Under the pieces are notes generated by a model. It had not been told where the DNA came from, ran no database searches, and saw only the letters and a program-made list of their open reading frames with translations. A stretch of 64,000 bases of DNA from SZUA-368 sp028533045 (GTDB taxonomy: Bacteria > Spirochaetota > Spirochaetia > DSM-2461), in NCBI GenBank assembly GCA_050031985.1, contig JBNAIG010000027.1:62001-126000 (forward strand), written 5' to 3'. Numbering within the stretch: the stretch's first letter is position 1; each line of letters starts with the position of its first letter. Below are positions 8,941 to 18,411 of this stretch, one piece after another. Position numbers and translations under genes: made by a program.

Positions 8941-11900
8941 ATGTTTTTAGCAGATCTATCCATTAAACGCCCCGTTATGATCTCCATGTTCATGATAGCT
9001 TTTCTCCTCTTTGGTATCATCGCCTTCGTGGGGATGCCCCTTAATCTCATGCCCGATGCGGAGATTCCCTACATCACCATTCAAACCGTCTATGCCGGGG
9101 CCGCTCCCGGACAGATTGAAGATCTGATTACCAAGAAGATAGAAGACGAAATCAGCTCAATCAGTCTCTTAAAGAATATCTGGTCCTACAGTCTAAACAG
9201 TGTGTCCATCATCATCCTTGAATTCGATTTGGACAAGGACGTAGACATAGCCCTTCAGGATACGAAGGAGAAGGTAGACGCTGTTTTGAACCAGCTACCC
9301 GACAGCGCGGAGGACCCGGTTATCCAGAAAATCGATATTTCCGCCTCCCCTATTATGGAAGTTCTGGTAAGCGGCGACATTGAACCCAGTGAGCTATACT
9401 ACTTGGCAAACGACGAGGTAAAGGACAGGATTTCCCAGATCCCCGGTGTGGGAAGCGTAACCCTGGCCGGGGGATTTGAGAGGGAGATCCGTGTGGAGTT
9501 TGACAACCGTACGGTCTATGAAAACAGCCTGAACCTTACCCAGATTGCGGGGATTCTGGCCATGGCCAATATGGATATGCCCGGCGGTAATATTCAGAAT
9601 GAAGAGCAGGACTATTCGGTTAACCTGGAAGGGCAGTTTACGGGCACCGAAGAGCTGGAAGAACTCCTGATTCCCACGGCAGCGGGCCAAAGAAAACTGG
9701 GACAGCTGGCGGAAATCAATCCCGCCTCGGAGGATGTGCGCCAGCGGGTTACCTATTTTAACACGGTGGATAATGTACACCAAAAGAACTCGGTTCTCTT
9801 AAGTATTATTAAGTCTCCCGAAGGAAACCCGGTGGAAGTGGCCGACGGGGTAAAGAAGATTTTGCCCGAACTGCGGCAAGAGCTGCCGGAGAGCGTGAAT
9901 CTCACCATTACCATGGACGATTCCATCTTCGTTAGCGGGACCGTAAACGATACGCTCTCCAATATCCTGTTGGGTATCCTTTTTACGGCGGGAATTCTTC
10001 TGTTCTTCCTCCACGATGCCCGGTCTACACTCATTGTAGCCCTCTCCATGCCCCTTTCCATCATCCCCTCTTTTATCTTTTTAAGACAGATGGGAATTAC
10101 ACTTAACCTTATGTCCCTTATGGGTCTTTCCACCTCCGTAGGGGTTCTGGTAATGAACTCCGTGGTGGTTCTCGAGAACATTTTCCGTCATAAAAGTTTG
10201 GGCCACGGCCGGGCGGAAGCCGCGTCCCGGGGAACGGCGGAAGTTACCGTTTCCGTTATTGCTTCGGCCGGTACCAATATTGCCGTATTCCTTCCTCTGG
10301 GAACCATGGGAGGTATCGTGGGCGAATTCATTGGCGACTTTGCCCTCACCGTTGTAATTGCCACCCTTTTCTCCCTGATTATCTCCTTTACCCTAACCCC
10401 CATGCTGGCCTCCCTGATTCTTCCCGATGAGGCTAAGGAAAAACTTAAAATTTCCCAAAAAATCGAGGACTTCTTTAAAAGCATGGAGCGCGGTTATGCT
10501 TTTATCCTAGAAAAGGTCCTCCATAACCGGGGCCGCAGTATCCTGCTCATTGGGGGAACCATTCTGCTTTTCCTACTGTCCATGGCCGCCTTTGCCATTA
10601 TTCCCTTTGAATTCCAACCCGCCATGGACCAGAGCACCGTTGCGGTTGAGGTGGAACTGCAGGAGGACGCCTCCCTGGACCAGACCGCCGAAATCATTGC
10701 CGGAATAGAAGAAATAATAGCCCAATTCGAAGAGGTGGACCAGATAATTTCCAACTTGGGAAGTCTCTCATCCATGTCCCAGGACACCTATATGGCCAAA
10801 CTGAATATTTCCCTGGTAGACAAGGAAGATAGAATCGATTCGGACAGTATTCTGGCTACAAAAATCGGAGCCGCCCTAAGCGATATACCGGGAGCCACCA
10901 TACGGTCCAGTACCAGTTCGGGTAATGCCGGAGGAGGCTCTGCTCCGGTAACTTTTTATCTCCAGGGAAACAATCTGACCGAGCTGCAGGAGTACTCCCG
11001 TCTTATGACGGAGGGGATGAAGAAGATACCCGGCACTTCGGGGGTCAACAGCAGTGTTAAACCGGGGAAACCGGAGATCAGCCTTAAGCCTAACCGGCAG
11101 AATATGTCCGAAATGGGCGTTACCATGCAGGATTTGGCCATGGCCATGCGTTCCGCCATTGACGGTATTGTGATGACCCAGCTCAAAGTGGACGGACGGG
11201 AGTACAACATAAGAGTTACACTGGCCGATACAGAAGTTTCCAGTTACGAGAGCATAAGAAATATCCCCGTTAGTACCTATAACGGCATCTATCCCCTCTC
11301 CTACTTCGCCCGCCTCGATGTCAAAGAAGGTGTGAATCAGCTGCTCCGTATAAACAAGAAAAGCTCTGTGGAAGTCTCTTCCAACCTCCAGCCCGGAGCC
11401 GCCCTGAGTACGGTCACCGGTGAAGTGGATAAGTTGGCCGGAGAAATCCTCCCGTCCAATGTAACTCTCAAGTGGGGGGGGGACGCGGAAATGATGGCGG
11501 ACACCATGATGAATATGGCCTTTGCCTTCCTCATTGCTGTAATCCTGACTTACATGCTTCTCGCTGCCATTCTGGAAAAAGTCGGTCAGCCTTTGCTTAT
11601 TCTCACAACCATTCCCCTCTCCCTCATTGGGGTCGTGGCCCTCTTCCTGATTACGGGCTACAATATGAATATGATCTCCATGATGGCGATTGTTATGCTA
11701 GTAGGGATGGTAGTAAACAACGCTATCCTGATTTTGGACTATACCAACCAGCTTGTTAGCAAGGGGATGGATACCAGATCGGCCCTGCTCGAAGCCTGTC
11801 CCACCAAACTGCAGCCCATTCTTATGGCAAACATTGCAACCATTCTGGGTATGCTCCCCATGGCTCTGGGAATCGGTGCTTCCGGTGCAGAGATGCGCCA

Positions 11901-12060
11901 GCCCATGGGTCTTGTGAGTATCGGGGGGCTTGTGGCCTCTACCTTTCTTACCCTCTTCGTCATTCCTGCGGCGGAAAATGCTCTGGTTTCCGGGCGGGAA
12001 GAGAAAAAGAAACGCCGGGCAGAGCAAGAAATAGAGACGGAAGAGAAAGAAGAAGAATAA
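8941..12060 (+). CDS. RND family efflux pump (AcrB-like), atypical proton relay
   Basis: A 1039-residue inner-membrane pump with the usual duplicated layout: TM1, a large periplasmic loop (about 35-330), TM2-6, TM7, a second loop (about 560-850) and TM8-12. The N-terminus (FLADLSIKRPVMISMFMIAF) and VVVLEN and NNAILILDY segments are typical. Where AcrB has the TM4 Asp pair D407/D408 (LLVDDAIVV), this protein reads VLVMNSVVV. Where AcrB has K940 in TM10, it reads VVNNAIL. Asn at the TM10 position occurs in relatives, but loss of both TM4 acids is unusual. GGGAG just before ATG serves as ribosome binding site. It ends in a Lys/Glu-rich tail. Function as an exporter is likely; proton coupling is in doubt. 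Confidence 0.9.
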   Translation: MFLADLSIKRPVMISMFMIAFLLFGIIAFVGMPLNLMPDAEIPYITIQTVYAGAAPGQIEDLITKKIEDEISSISLLKNIWSYSLNSVSIIILEFDLDKDVDIALQDTKEKVDAVLNQLPDSAEDPVIQKIDISASPIMEVLVSGDIEPSELYYLANDEVKDRISQIPGVGSVTLAGGFEREIRVEFDNRTVYENSLNLTQIAGILAMANMDMPGGNIQNEEQDYSVNLEGQFTGTEELEELLIPTAAGQRKLGQLAEINPASEDVRQRVTYFNTVDNVHQKNSVLLSIIKSPEGNPVEVADGVKKILPELRQELPESVNLTITMDDSIFVSGTVNDTLSNILLGILFTAGILLFFLHDARSTLIVALSMPLSIIPSFIFLRQMGITLNLMSLMGLSTSVGVLVMNSVVVLENIFRHKSLGHGRAEAASRGTAEVTVSVIASAGTNIAVFLPLGTMGGIVGEFIGDFALTVVIATLFSLIISFTLTPMLASLILPDEAKEKLKISQKIEDFFKSMERGYAFILEKVLHNRGRSILLIGGTILLFLLSMAAFAIIPFEFQPAMDQSTVAVEVELQEDASLDQTAEIIAGIEEIIAQFEEVDQIISNLGSLSSMSQDTYMAKLNISLVDKEDRIDSDSILATKIGAALSDIPGATIRSSTSSGNAGGGSAPVTFYLQGNNLTELQEYSRLMTEGMKKIPGTSGVNSSVKPGKPEISLKPNRQNMSEMGVTMQDLAMAMRSAIDGIVMTQLKVDGREYNIRVTLADTEVSSYESIRNIPVSTYNGIYPLSYFARLDVKEGVNQLLRINKKSSVEVSSNLQPGAALSTVTGEVDKLAGEILPSNVTLKWGGDAEMMADTMMNMAFAFLIAVILTYMLLAAILEKVGQPLLILTTIPLSLIGVVALFLITGYNMNMISMMAIVMLVGMVVNNAILILDYTNQLVSKGMDTRSALLEACPTKLQPILMANIATILGMLPMALGIGASGAEMRQPMGLVSIGGLVASTFLTLFVIPAAENALVSGREEKKKRRAEQEIETEEKEEE

Positions 12061-12063
12061 GGA

Positions 12064-12171
12064 ACTGGGATTTATGGGAATAACGGGAGAAGACCTATCA
12101 TGGTGGGAACAACTCAGCCCTTAATAATCCCATAATTCCCCTAAATCCCTGTTCCACTTTCTTGGCCTTTT
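12064..12171. repeat. Intergenic repeat, copy 1, with a 22-base inverted repeat
   Basis: This is the first of two roughly 100-base direct repeats between the convergent RND and polB genes. Its arms 12067-12088 and 12128-12149 are inverted copies of each other with three mismatches. It shares the end segment TGTTCCACTTTCTTGG with copy 2. It may act as a two-way terminator or be a dispersed palindromic element. Confidence 0.7.
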
Positions 12172-12234
12172 GAGACTATGGTGACTTATGAGGGTTTAGA
12201 GCTTTATGAAACACAGAATAAAAAGAAAAGTCTG

Positions 12235-12333
12235 ACTGGGATTTATGGGAGAAGACCTTTCTCTGAAGGAATACTCAAGCCATTAAAAATCCCATAATTC
12301 CCCAAAATCCCTGTTCCACTTTCTTGGTCTTTT
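12235..12333. repeat. Intergenic repeat, copy 2
   Basis: The second copy of the element at 12064-12171, about 64 bases further on. It lacks nine bases after the first GGGATTTATGGGA, as if lost between short GGGA repeats. Its right end reaches into the stop codon of polB (12332-12334). Confidence 0.7.
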
Positions 12334-14671
12334 AACCAAAGAGGTCCAACTGTTCCCCGTCAATTATTCCGTCAAAACTTAATCCCAGGGCAAAAAGGAC
12401 TCCGTCAGCCAGAGGGCGGATCTGCTTTTCCAGGTAGTGGTTATAATCCAGCTCTTTGGGATCAAGCTGAACGGGCACCGGACCGGCGGGAGTCATGTAG
12501 TACTCCACATCACGACCGTGAACGATTCCCGCCTCATCGAGCATACGTATGGCCTTTACATGGGGAGGAGTATTTTTGGTATAGCCTTCGGACTTTTTAG
12601 TCAGCCGCCGTTTGTAAATAAGTTCCCCGTCAAAACGCCCCTCTTTCAAATCCTCCGTAAAACGGCGGACCCACTCGCGCAGTTCATGACGGGCCTCCTC
12701 GTCGGTCCCGTTAACTTCTCTATCCAAAAGGCGGAAGAAGCGCTCGAACAGTTCAAACTGGAAGCGTTTGGCCAAAGCCGTCCAATCACTCCGAACAAAT
12801 TCCAGACCCTTTAGCTCCACTTCCCCGTTTGTTTTACGTCCGGCATAACGCTTGGTGGCTCCCTCTTTTGTCCCGCGAATAGGGGGGATGAGAAAGTGGG
12901 TATAAAGTTTTTCCCACTCAAGTTCCAGATAGGAGGTCAGGCCGAATTCCTTCTCAAGTCTCTCTTTCCACCGCAGGTTTATCTCCTTGGTGAGCCGGGC
13001 CGCTTCATCCTCATGGGAGAGGGGAAGATGTTCGGGAAGACAGACAAACAGGGAGTCCGTGTCGCCATAGATTACATCGTAGCCCTTGGCACGCAGATAG
13101 GCGCTGCTCTCCTTTAGTATCCATTGGCCCGTTCCGGTAATCGCTGTGGGAAGGTCGGCGTGATAGAAACGGCAGCCGGTGGTTCCCATTACGCCGTAAA
13201 AACTGTTCATGAGGATTTTTACCGCCTGGGAGAGGTGGCTGTCCCCGTCCCGCTTAGCCTGGGCCCGTACTTCCATCAACTCCGCCAGGAAATCGGGGAG
13301 GATGGCTTCGCTCCGGGAAAATTCCAGGCCGTTGGGTGTTTTTAGCGGGTCCGTAGAGCCGTTGAGCCGGGACCAGGGGTCTATGTGGAAGGTGCGGATG
13401 ATGGAGGGATAGAGGCTCTTAAAGTCCAACACAGCCACATTGTGGTAAGCTCCCGCGTGGGATGCAAAGACATGCCCTCCCGCAGCATGTTCCCCGGAGC
13501 TGATGTCCGACGTATCTGGGGCGACCATTCCCTTCCGATGGAGCCGGGGCAGGTAGAAGAAGTCAAAGGAGGCCACGGAGAGGGAAATACGGTCCAAAAC
13601 CATGCCGGAGATAAGAGAACGGGTCACCAGTTGGTCGATAATGGCGGTTTTCTCAAAGATTTCCGTTACGAGCACGCAGTCTTCCAGATTGTACCGGGCC
13701 AGGGCCTCCTTGTCCTCACGGAACCGTCTCTCTATTTCGGCGACTTTGTCCGTATCGGGACGGATATCCTTTCCCCGTCCCAAAAGCTCGTGGGCCACCG
13801 TTTCTAGGGTATAGTTCTCGAATTTATAGAAGGCCGAACGCAAGGTGGGAGGCCCGTCTATCACCAACCGTCCCGGCAGTATGGCCGAATAGATTCCCGA
13901 CCGTTTTTCCGATAAAAAGGGAGTCTCCCCCTGTCGGCCCAGGCTAAAATTCACCCGGTGTTCCTGGCACTTTTTCTCCAGAAACATCAAATCAAAACCA
14001 ATGACATGCCAGCCAATAATAATGTCCGGATCAAAGGAACCAAACCAGTCGAGAAACTCGCTTAAAATCCTTCTTTCGTCGTGCTCCTCATCCACCATGA
14101 AGCAGCGAGTCTCCCCATCGGGGTGGGTGTCCCTGTTTATATGACGCCCCGTCCCCTGGACGGCAATGGAGTAGAGCTCACCCTTCTGCCCCGTTTCGAT
14201 ATCGAGGGAGAGAAAGCGGAATTCGGGCTTGTAATTTGAGGGGCGCAGTACGGGATTGGTGTAAACAGTCAACTCCCCGTGGCCGTTCCGGCCTGTTCGC
14301 ACATGGCCTTCCCCCTCAATCTCCACTCCGCCCCGGATAAAACGCTCCATAAGAAAACGCTCGGGCAGGGTTACATCCGACTCATAAAGAGAGACCCCCT
14401 CCTCTTTAAGGAGATCCCGGCCGGAGAAGAAGTCGCTTTTGGTAGAAAAATAGAGGCAGTCCACGGGCTGACGAAGAAAGGTCTCCAGCTGCACCGGTTT
14501 TCTTTCGGCCCGAATGTTTTTGGGTAAGACGGTTTGGCGTTTTACGAAAAAGAGAGGCCTTTGATTATCGATTATGATGAGAAAGGGCCCCTCCTCCCCT
14601 ACGCCGTAAAGTCGGATTTGAGCCTTGCCATTCTGATCCCGATACTCGTGGGTCAGGAGAAATCCTTTCAT
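12332..14671 (-). CDS. polB: DNA polymerase II (family B)
   Basis: A 779-residue family B polymerase, nearly the length of E. coli Pol II (783). Exonuclease motifs are present: SLDIETG (D157, E159), IIGWHVIGFDL and YNLEDC. Polymerase motifs follow in order: DFKSLYPSI (A), KILMNSFYG (B) and YGDTDSLFV (C). All catalytic acids are intact, so proofreading and synthesis activity are expected. Known roles of Pol II are lesion bypass and replication restart. It starts one base after the NtrC-like gene stops and is the last gene of a long minus-strand run. Placing a polymerase behind a two-component pair and a clamp-loader gene is notable; regulation of polB by the upstream system is only inference. 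Confidence 0.95.
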   Translation of the reverse strand: MKGFLLTHEYRDQNGKAQIRLYGVGEEGPFLIIIDNQRPLFFVKRQTVLPKNIRAERKPVQLETFLRQPVDCLYFSTKSDFFSGRDLLKEEGVSLYESDVTLPERFLMERFIRGGVEIEGEGHVRTGRNGHGELTVYTNPVLRPSNYKPEFRFLSLDIETGQKGELYSIAVQGTGRHINRDTHPDGETRCFMVDEEHDERRILSEFLDWFGSFDPDIIIGWHVIGFDLMFLEKKCQEHRVNFSLGRQGETPFLSEKRSGIYSAILPGRLVIDGPPTLRSAFYKFENYTLETVAHELLGRGKDIRPDTDKVAEIERRFREDKEALARYNLEDCVLVTEIFEKTAIIDQLVTRSLISGMVLDRISLSVASFDFFYLPRLHRKGMVAPDTSDISSGEHAAGGHVFASHAGAYHNVAVLDFKSLYPSIIRTFHIDPWSRLNGSTDPLKTPNGLEFSRSEAILPDFLAELMEVRAQAKRDGDSHLSQAVKILMNSFYGVMGTTGCRFYHADLPTAITGTGQWILKESSAYLRAKGYDVIYGDTDSLFVCLPEHLPLSHEDEAARLTKEINLRWKERLEKEFGLTSYLELEWEKLYTHFLIPPIRGTKEGATKRYAGRKTNGEVELKGLEFVRSDWTALAKRFQFELFERFFRLLDREVNGTDEEARHELREWVRRFTEDLKEGRFDGELIYKRRLTKKSEGYTKNTPPHVKAIRMLDEAGIVHGRDVEYYMTPAGPVPVQLDPKELDYNHYLEKQIRPLADGVLFALGLSFDGIIDGEQLDLFG

Positions 14672-14672
14672 C

Positions 14673-16046
14673 CTAGCCCCGAGTTAGAAATTCCTCTTCC
14701 AAACCGTAGTCATGAATCTTACGATGAAGAGTCTTCCGCCCAATCCCCAGAATTTCTGCGGCCCGGCTCTTATTGTTATTCACACCCTTGAGGGTCTGAC
14801 GGATAATCTGCTTCTCCGCCTCGGCCATGGTGCTTCCCAATTCAATGCGGATCACCCCTTCCTCTTCACTGGAACGCACCGCCGGAGGAAGATCGTCCGG
14901 ACCGATGATGGGCTTTTTACTCAGAACCACGGCACTCTCCATACAGTTCCGCAGCTCCCGGATATTTCCGGGCCAACTGTAATTGTAAAGCAGGGAGGAA
15001 GCCTTGGGATCAATCCCTTCTATGGGCTTTTCATTCTCTTCGGAAAACTGATTAAGGAAAGAGGAAGCCAACAAAGGTATGTCATCTTTCCGCTCCCGCA
15101 AAGGAGGAACATTGATATTTACGACATTCAGCCGGTAGTAAAGGTCCTCTCTGAAGTTCCCCTTCTCCACCTCGGCCATCAGATCCCGATTGGTGGCGGC
15201 AATAATGCGGGTGTCCACCGTAATGGACTTCTCCCCGCCCACCCGTTCAAAGGTTTTCTCCTGAAGAACCCGGAGAATCTTGATCTGAACGGAAGGGTTG
15301 ATCTCACCAATTTCATCGAGGAAGATAGTCCCTCCGTCGGCCAGTTCAAATCGTCCCTTCCTCTGGGTGGAAGCACCGGTAAAAGCCCCTTTTTCATGAC
15401 CGAACAATTCGCTTTCCAAAAGCGATTCGGTCAGGGCGGCACAGTGAACCTTGATAAAAGGCTGATCCTTTCGGTTGGAGGCGTTGTGAATGGCGTCGGC
15501 CACCACTTCTTTACCCACACCACTCTCCCCGGTAATCAGAACGGAAACCTTGGTCTGGGCCACCTGATCAACCAGTCCCAATACACGGTTCAACGCGCCG
15601 GATCGGCCAATCATGGACTGTTTTTTCTTCTTTTCCAGCCGCTCCACTTCTTTTTGCAGAGCCTGATGCTCGGCCACAAGCTTCCGGGTGGAAAGGGCCC
15701 GTTTTACCAAAAGCCCCAATCGGTCAAGATTCACCGGCTTGGTGAGAAAATCAAAGGCCCCGTTTCTCATGGCATCCACGGCGGTTTCCACAGTCCCGTG
15801 GCCGGTAAGAATAATAACGGGAACCGTAGGATAGGCGTTGGAGATCTTCTTAAGAAGTTCCTCCCCGGACATACCGGGCATGCGCAGATCGGTCACCACC
15901 AGGTCAATGCTGGTCTTGAGCATCTCCTTCATGGCCTCGTTGCCGTTCTCCGCCAGGTACACCTCATAGCCTTCCAGCTCAAGGGACTTTCCCAGGCCCA
16001 TGCGAATATTTTTTTCGTCGTCCACTACCAGGATTTTAAACGTCAT
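14673..16046 (-). CDS. NtrC-family sigma54-dependent response regulator
   Basis: A 457-residue regulator with receiver (1-120; acidic pocket D9/D10, phospho-acceptor D53, Lys in LTKP), AAA+ domain (about 145-380) and a Fis-type helix-turn-helix at the C-terminus. The AAA+ part has Walker A GESGVGKE (173-180), the sigma54-contact loop GAFTGA (220-225) and Walker B GGTIFLDEIGE. It should therefore activate sigma54 promoters after phosphorylation. Its start lies 11 bases inside the kinase gene, so the two are coupled. Target promoters are not identified in this window; I saw no convincing GG-N10-GC sigma54 site nearby. Confidence 0.93.
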   Translation of the reverse strand: MTFKILVVDDEKNIRMGLGKSLELEGYEVYLAENGNEAMKEMLKTSIDLVVTDLRMPGMSGEELLKKISNAYPTVPVIILTGHGTVETAVDAMRNGAFDFLTKPVNLDRLGLLVKRALSTRKLVAEHQALQKEVERLEKKKKQSMIGRSGALNRVLGLVDQVAQTKVSVLITGESGVGKEVVADAIHNASNRKDQPFIKVHCAALTESLLESELFGHEKGAFTGASTQRKGRFELADGGTIFLDEIGEINPSVQIKILRVLQEKTFERVGGEKSITVDTRIIAATNRDLMAEVEKGNFREDLYYRLNVVNINVPPLRERKDDIPLLASSFLNQFSEENEKPIEGIDPKASSLLYNYSWPGNIRELRNCMESAVVLSKKPIIGPDDLPPAVRSSEEEGVIRIELGSTMAEAEKQIIRQTLKGVNNNKSRAAEILGIGRKTLHRKIHDYGLEEEFLTRG

Positions 16047-17226
16047 GTATTACCCCTTTCTCCGGGTTATCATCGTAGGTAAGGAGCTTCTCCCCTTCCT
16101 GGGGCGCGGGAAAACTAATCCAGAAGGTCGTTCCCTGCCCCTCTTTAGAGTGAACATCAATCTCCCCGCCGTGCTCTTTAATTATCTTGTACACCACCGT
16201 AAGTCCCAGTCCGGTACCGGTATCTTTAGTAGTAAAGTAGGGTTCAAAAATCTTCTCCCGCTCCTCGGCGGGAATTCCCTTGCCCGTGTCCCCGATGGAG
16301 AGAACAATGTGGTCCTCCTTAAGGACACAGTTTATCGTAAGGGTGCCGCCCCCCTCCATGGCGTGCTGGGCGTTTTTAATCAGGTTAAGAAGGGCCTGCT
16401 TCATCAGTTTTTCGTCAAGCTGAATGGGAGGGAGATAATCATCCACATGGCAGTCGATCTTGATGCCGTCAAACTCCATCTCCTTGCGTATCAGGTCCAC
16501 AAGTTCCTTAAGAACCCCATGGATGTCCCGCTTAATCAAAACCGAATCGATCGGCTTGACCGCAAAGAGGTAGTCCACCACGATGGAGTTGAGCCGGTCC
16601 ACCTCTTCATTAACGATATCCAGGTAACTGAGGATCTCCTCAACCTGAATTTCTCCGCCCTGCTTGAGCATCTTCTGCATAAGCTGAATGTAAATCCCCA
16701 TGGATCCCAGGGGATTTTTAATCTCATGGGCTATCCCGGCGGTCATGGAAGAGAGGGAAACAAGGCCCTCCGCCCGGCGCAGTTTAGCCTCCTGATTCTT
16801 CTGACGGGTCACATCCTCCGCATAGATGAGGCTCCCCTTGATACTCCCTTCGCTCACCAGGGGTAAAACGGAGATGCGCAGGATAATGGTCCGTCCGGAA
16901 ATATCCAGGACAAATTCCCGGTCCCGCACGGTGTCCTGATTTTTGAGGCTATTCTTGATAAAGTCGGCTATATCGCTCTCTTCAATAATCTCCCAGCAGT
17001 GAAGATCTCCGTGGTTGTTCCGCATAATCGGCATAATCCTACTCATGGGCCTATTCACATGGAGGATTCGATGGTCTATGTCGCAGATAATCATCCCCGC
17101 ATCGATGGAGGAGGTGACCATGGCCAAAAGTTCATTTTCATCGACCAGGTCCGTAAAAAGGTGCTGAATCTGGCCGCAGTCCAGTTTGTCCACCCGCCTA
17201 AGGGACTGGCGCATAAATTTATTCAT
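16036..17226 (-). CDS. PAS-containing histidine kinase (NtrB-like)
   Basis: A 396-residue soluble kinase. Residues about 35-145 form a PAS-like domain (GMIICDIDHRILHVN, then an AEDVTRQK end). The dimerisation/phosphoacceptor segment is GIAHEIKNPLG with His167. The ATP-binding domain has the N box NLIKNAQHAM, G1 DTGKGIP and G2 GTGLGLTVV. There is no membrane segment, so it senses a cytoplasmic cue. It overlaps the response-regulator gene and abuts the delta prime gene upstream. It is the cognate partner of the NtrC-like protein by position and class. The signal is unknown. Confidence 0.92.
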   Translation of the reverse strand: MNKFMRQSLRRVDKLDCGQIQHLFTDLVDENELLAMVTSSIDAGMIICDIDHRILHVNRPMSRIMPIMRNNHGDLHCWEIIEESDIADFIKNSLKNQDTVRDREFVLDISGRTIILRISVLPLVSEGSIKGSLIYAEDVTRQKNQEAKLRRAEGLVSLSSMTAGIAHEIKNPLGSMGIYIQLMQKMLKQGGEIQVEEILSYLDIVNEEVDRLNSIVVDYLFAVKPIDSVLIKRDIHGVLKELVDLIRKEMEFDGIKIDCHVDDYLPPIQLDEKLMKQALLNLIKNAQHAMEGGGTLTINCVLKEDHIVLSIGDTGKGIPAEEREKIFEPYFTTKDTGTGLGLTVVYKIIKEHGGEIDVHSKEGQGTTFWISFPAPQEGEKLLTYDDNPEKGVIHDV

Positions 17227-18411
17227 CTACAACTCCCTCATACGGTAGTAGGAAGCTTCCAGCATAAGAAGGGGATTCTGATTAAGCGATTCCACCCCGT
17301 GGTAAGCCTCCCTAAGCAGACCATTCCACTTCTCCATGACCCGAAGAGGAACGCCCCCGTCCCCCTTCACAGCCAGACGCTGCCAGCGGCGGAGAACTCT
17401 AAAGAGTTCCTGATAGAAATCGGGCACATCGGCCGTTTCTATACTCTCGAAGATACGGGATGGAAAGACCTTTTCCCGGGAGCAGAGGTCGCGCAGAAAC
17501 GATTCGGCCAATTCGGTCAACTGGGCCTCCCCACTGTGTCGATACTGACCGAACCAGTCGTCCAGGGAGTGGATAGAAGCATCCTGCCGGTAGAGACGGT
17601 TCACTATTTCCCGGGAGACTTTGGCACTCCGCCCGTCAAAGGAGTAGTTCCGTACCCGGGAGAGGATGGTGGGCATGATCATGCGCTTCCGCTCAGTTAA
17701 CATGATAAGATATAGATTCTCAGGCGGCTCTTCAAGAAGCTTCAGAAGGGCGTTACGGGAGCTTTCCAGCATGGAATCGGCCTTCTCCATGACCACAACC
17801 TTGGTTTGGTCCACTCCTCCCGAAGCCCGGTGACTCCAACTGCTGATTCGTCGTATCTGGCTGATGGGAACCGTGGCGGGAATCAGTTTTTCCAGGTCCG
17901 GCACGGCCTTTTCCAGGTAGGCCAGCCCCTTCTCCACTTCCTTCTCGCTCAACTGATCCTTTCCCGGCTCCAGGGCAATGAGAAAATCATTTATTTCCTG
18001 AATAGCCTTACTCCCCTTGGAGATTTTCTTCTCCTCCCCTTCCCAGAGGACAGGATCAAAGCGGCGAAGAAGCTTCCTGGTGCTGCGAATAAGCATATAG
18101 CGGGCCGGATCCCGGTCCTCCCGTCGAAAATGATCAATGGAAGCGGCAATATCCTCATAGAAAGCCCGCTTTCCCAAAAGCAGAAGATGGGGCTGAAGAA
18201 GGAGCCGGGAGGCCTGACAGCCGGGACAGCTGCACTGCCAGGGAGCGCCTTCGGTACGGCAGTTCAAAACCCGCATCAGTTCCAGGGCGGTGGTCATTTT
18301 CCCGGAATATCGGGGGCCGGAAAAAAGAAGCGACGGGGGAAGGACATTTCCCTTGATATCGTGACTCAGGGCCTCTTTGACCCGGGACTGTTCCAGTAAA
18401 TTCTCAAACAT
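17227..18411 (-). CDS. holB: DNA polymerase III delta prime subunit (clamp loader)
   Basis: A 394-residue AAA+ protein. The P-loop region is GPRYSGKMT and a zinc-binding module follows (CRTEGAPWQCSCPGC). The sensor-like segment is LLKLLEEPPENLYLIMLTE and a later SRV. These are features of delta prime/DnaX-type clamp-loader subunits. A P-loop with GK is retained, unlike in many delta prime proteins, so an ATP-binding variant or a DnaX-like role is possible. It overlaps the CvpA-like gene by 8 bases and abuts the kinase gene. The cell would use it to load the sliding clamp at the replication fork. Confidence 0.75.
   Translation of the reverse strand: MFENLLEQSRVKEALSHDIKGNVLPPSLLFSGPRYSGKMTTALELMRVLNCRTEGAPWQCSCPGCQASRLLLQPHLLLLGKRAFYEDIAASIDHFRREDRDPARYMLIRSTRKLLRRFDPVLWEGEEKKISKGSKAIQEINDFLIALEPGKDQLSEKEVEKGLAYLEKAVPDLEKLIPATVPISQIRRISSWSHRASGGVDQTKVVVMEKADSMLESSRNALLKLLEEPPENLYLIMLTERKRMIMPTILSRVRNYSFDGRSAKVSREIVNRLYRQDASIHSLDDWFGQYRHSGEAQLTELAESFLRDLCSREKVFPSRIFESIETADVPDFYQELFRVLRRWQRLAVKGDGGVPLRVMEKWNGLLREAYHGVESLNQNPLLMLEASYYRMREL

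Noticed and set aside
14712..16082. A 456-codon open frame on the + strand opposite the NtrC-like gene
   Set aside because: It mirrors the codon bias of the real gene. It has no recognisable domain, and the minus-strand protein has every family motif.
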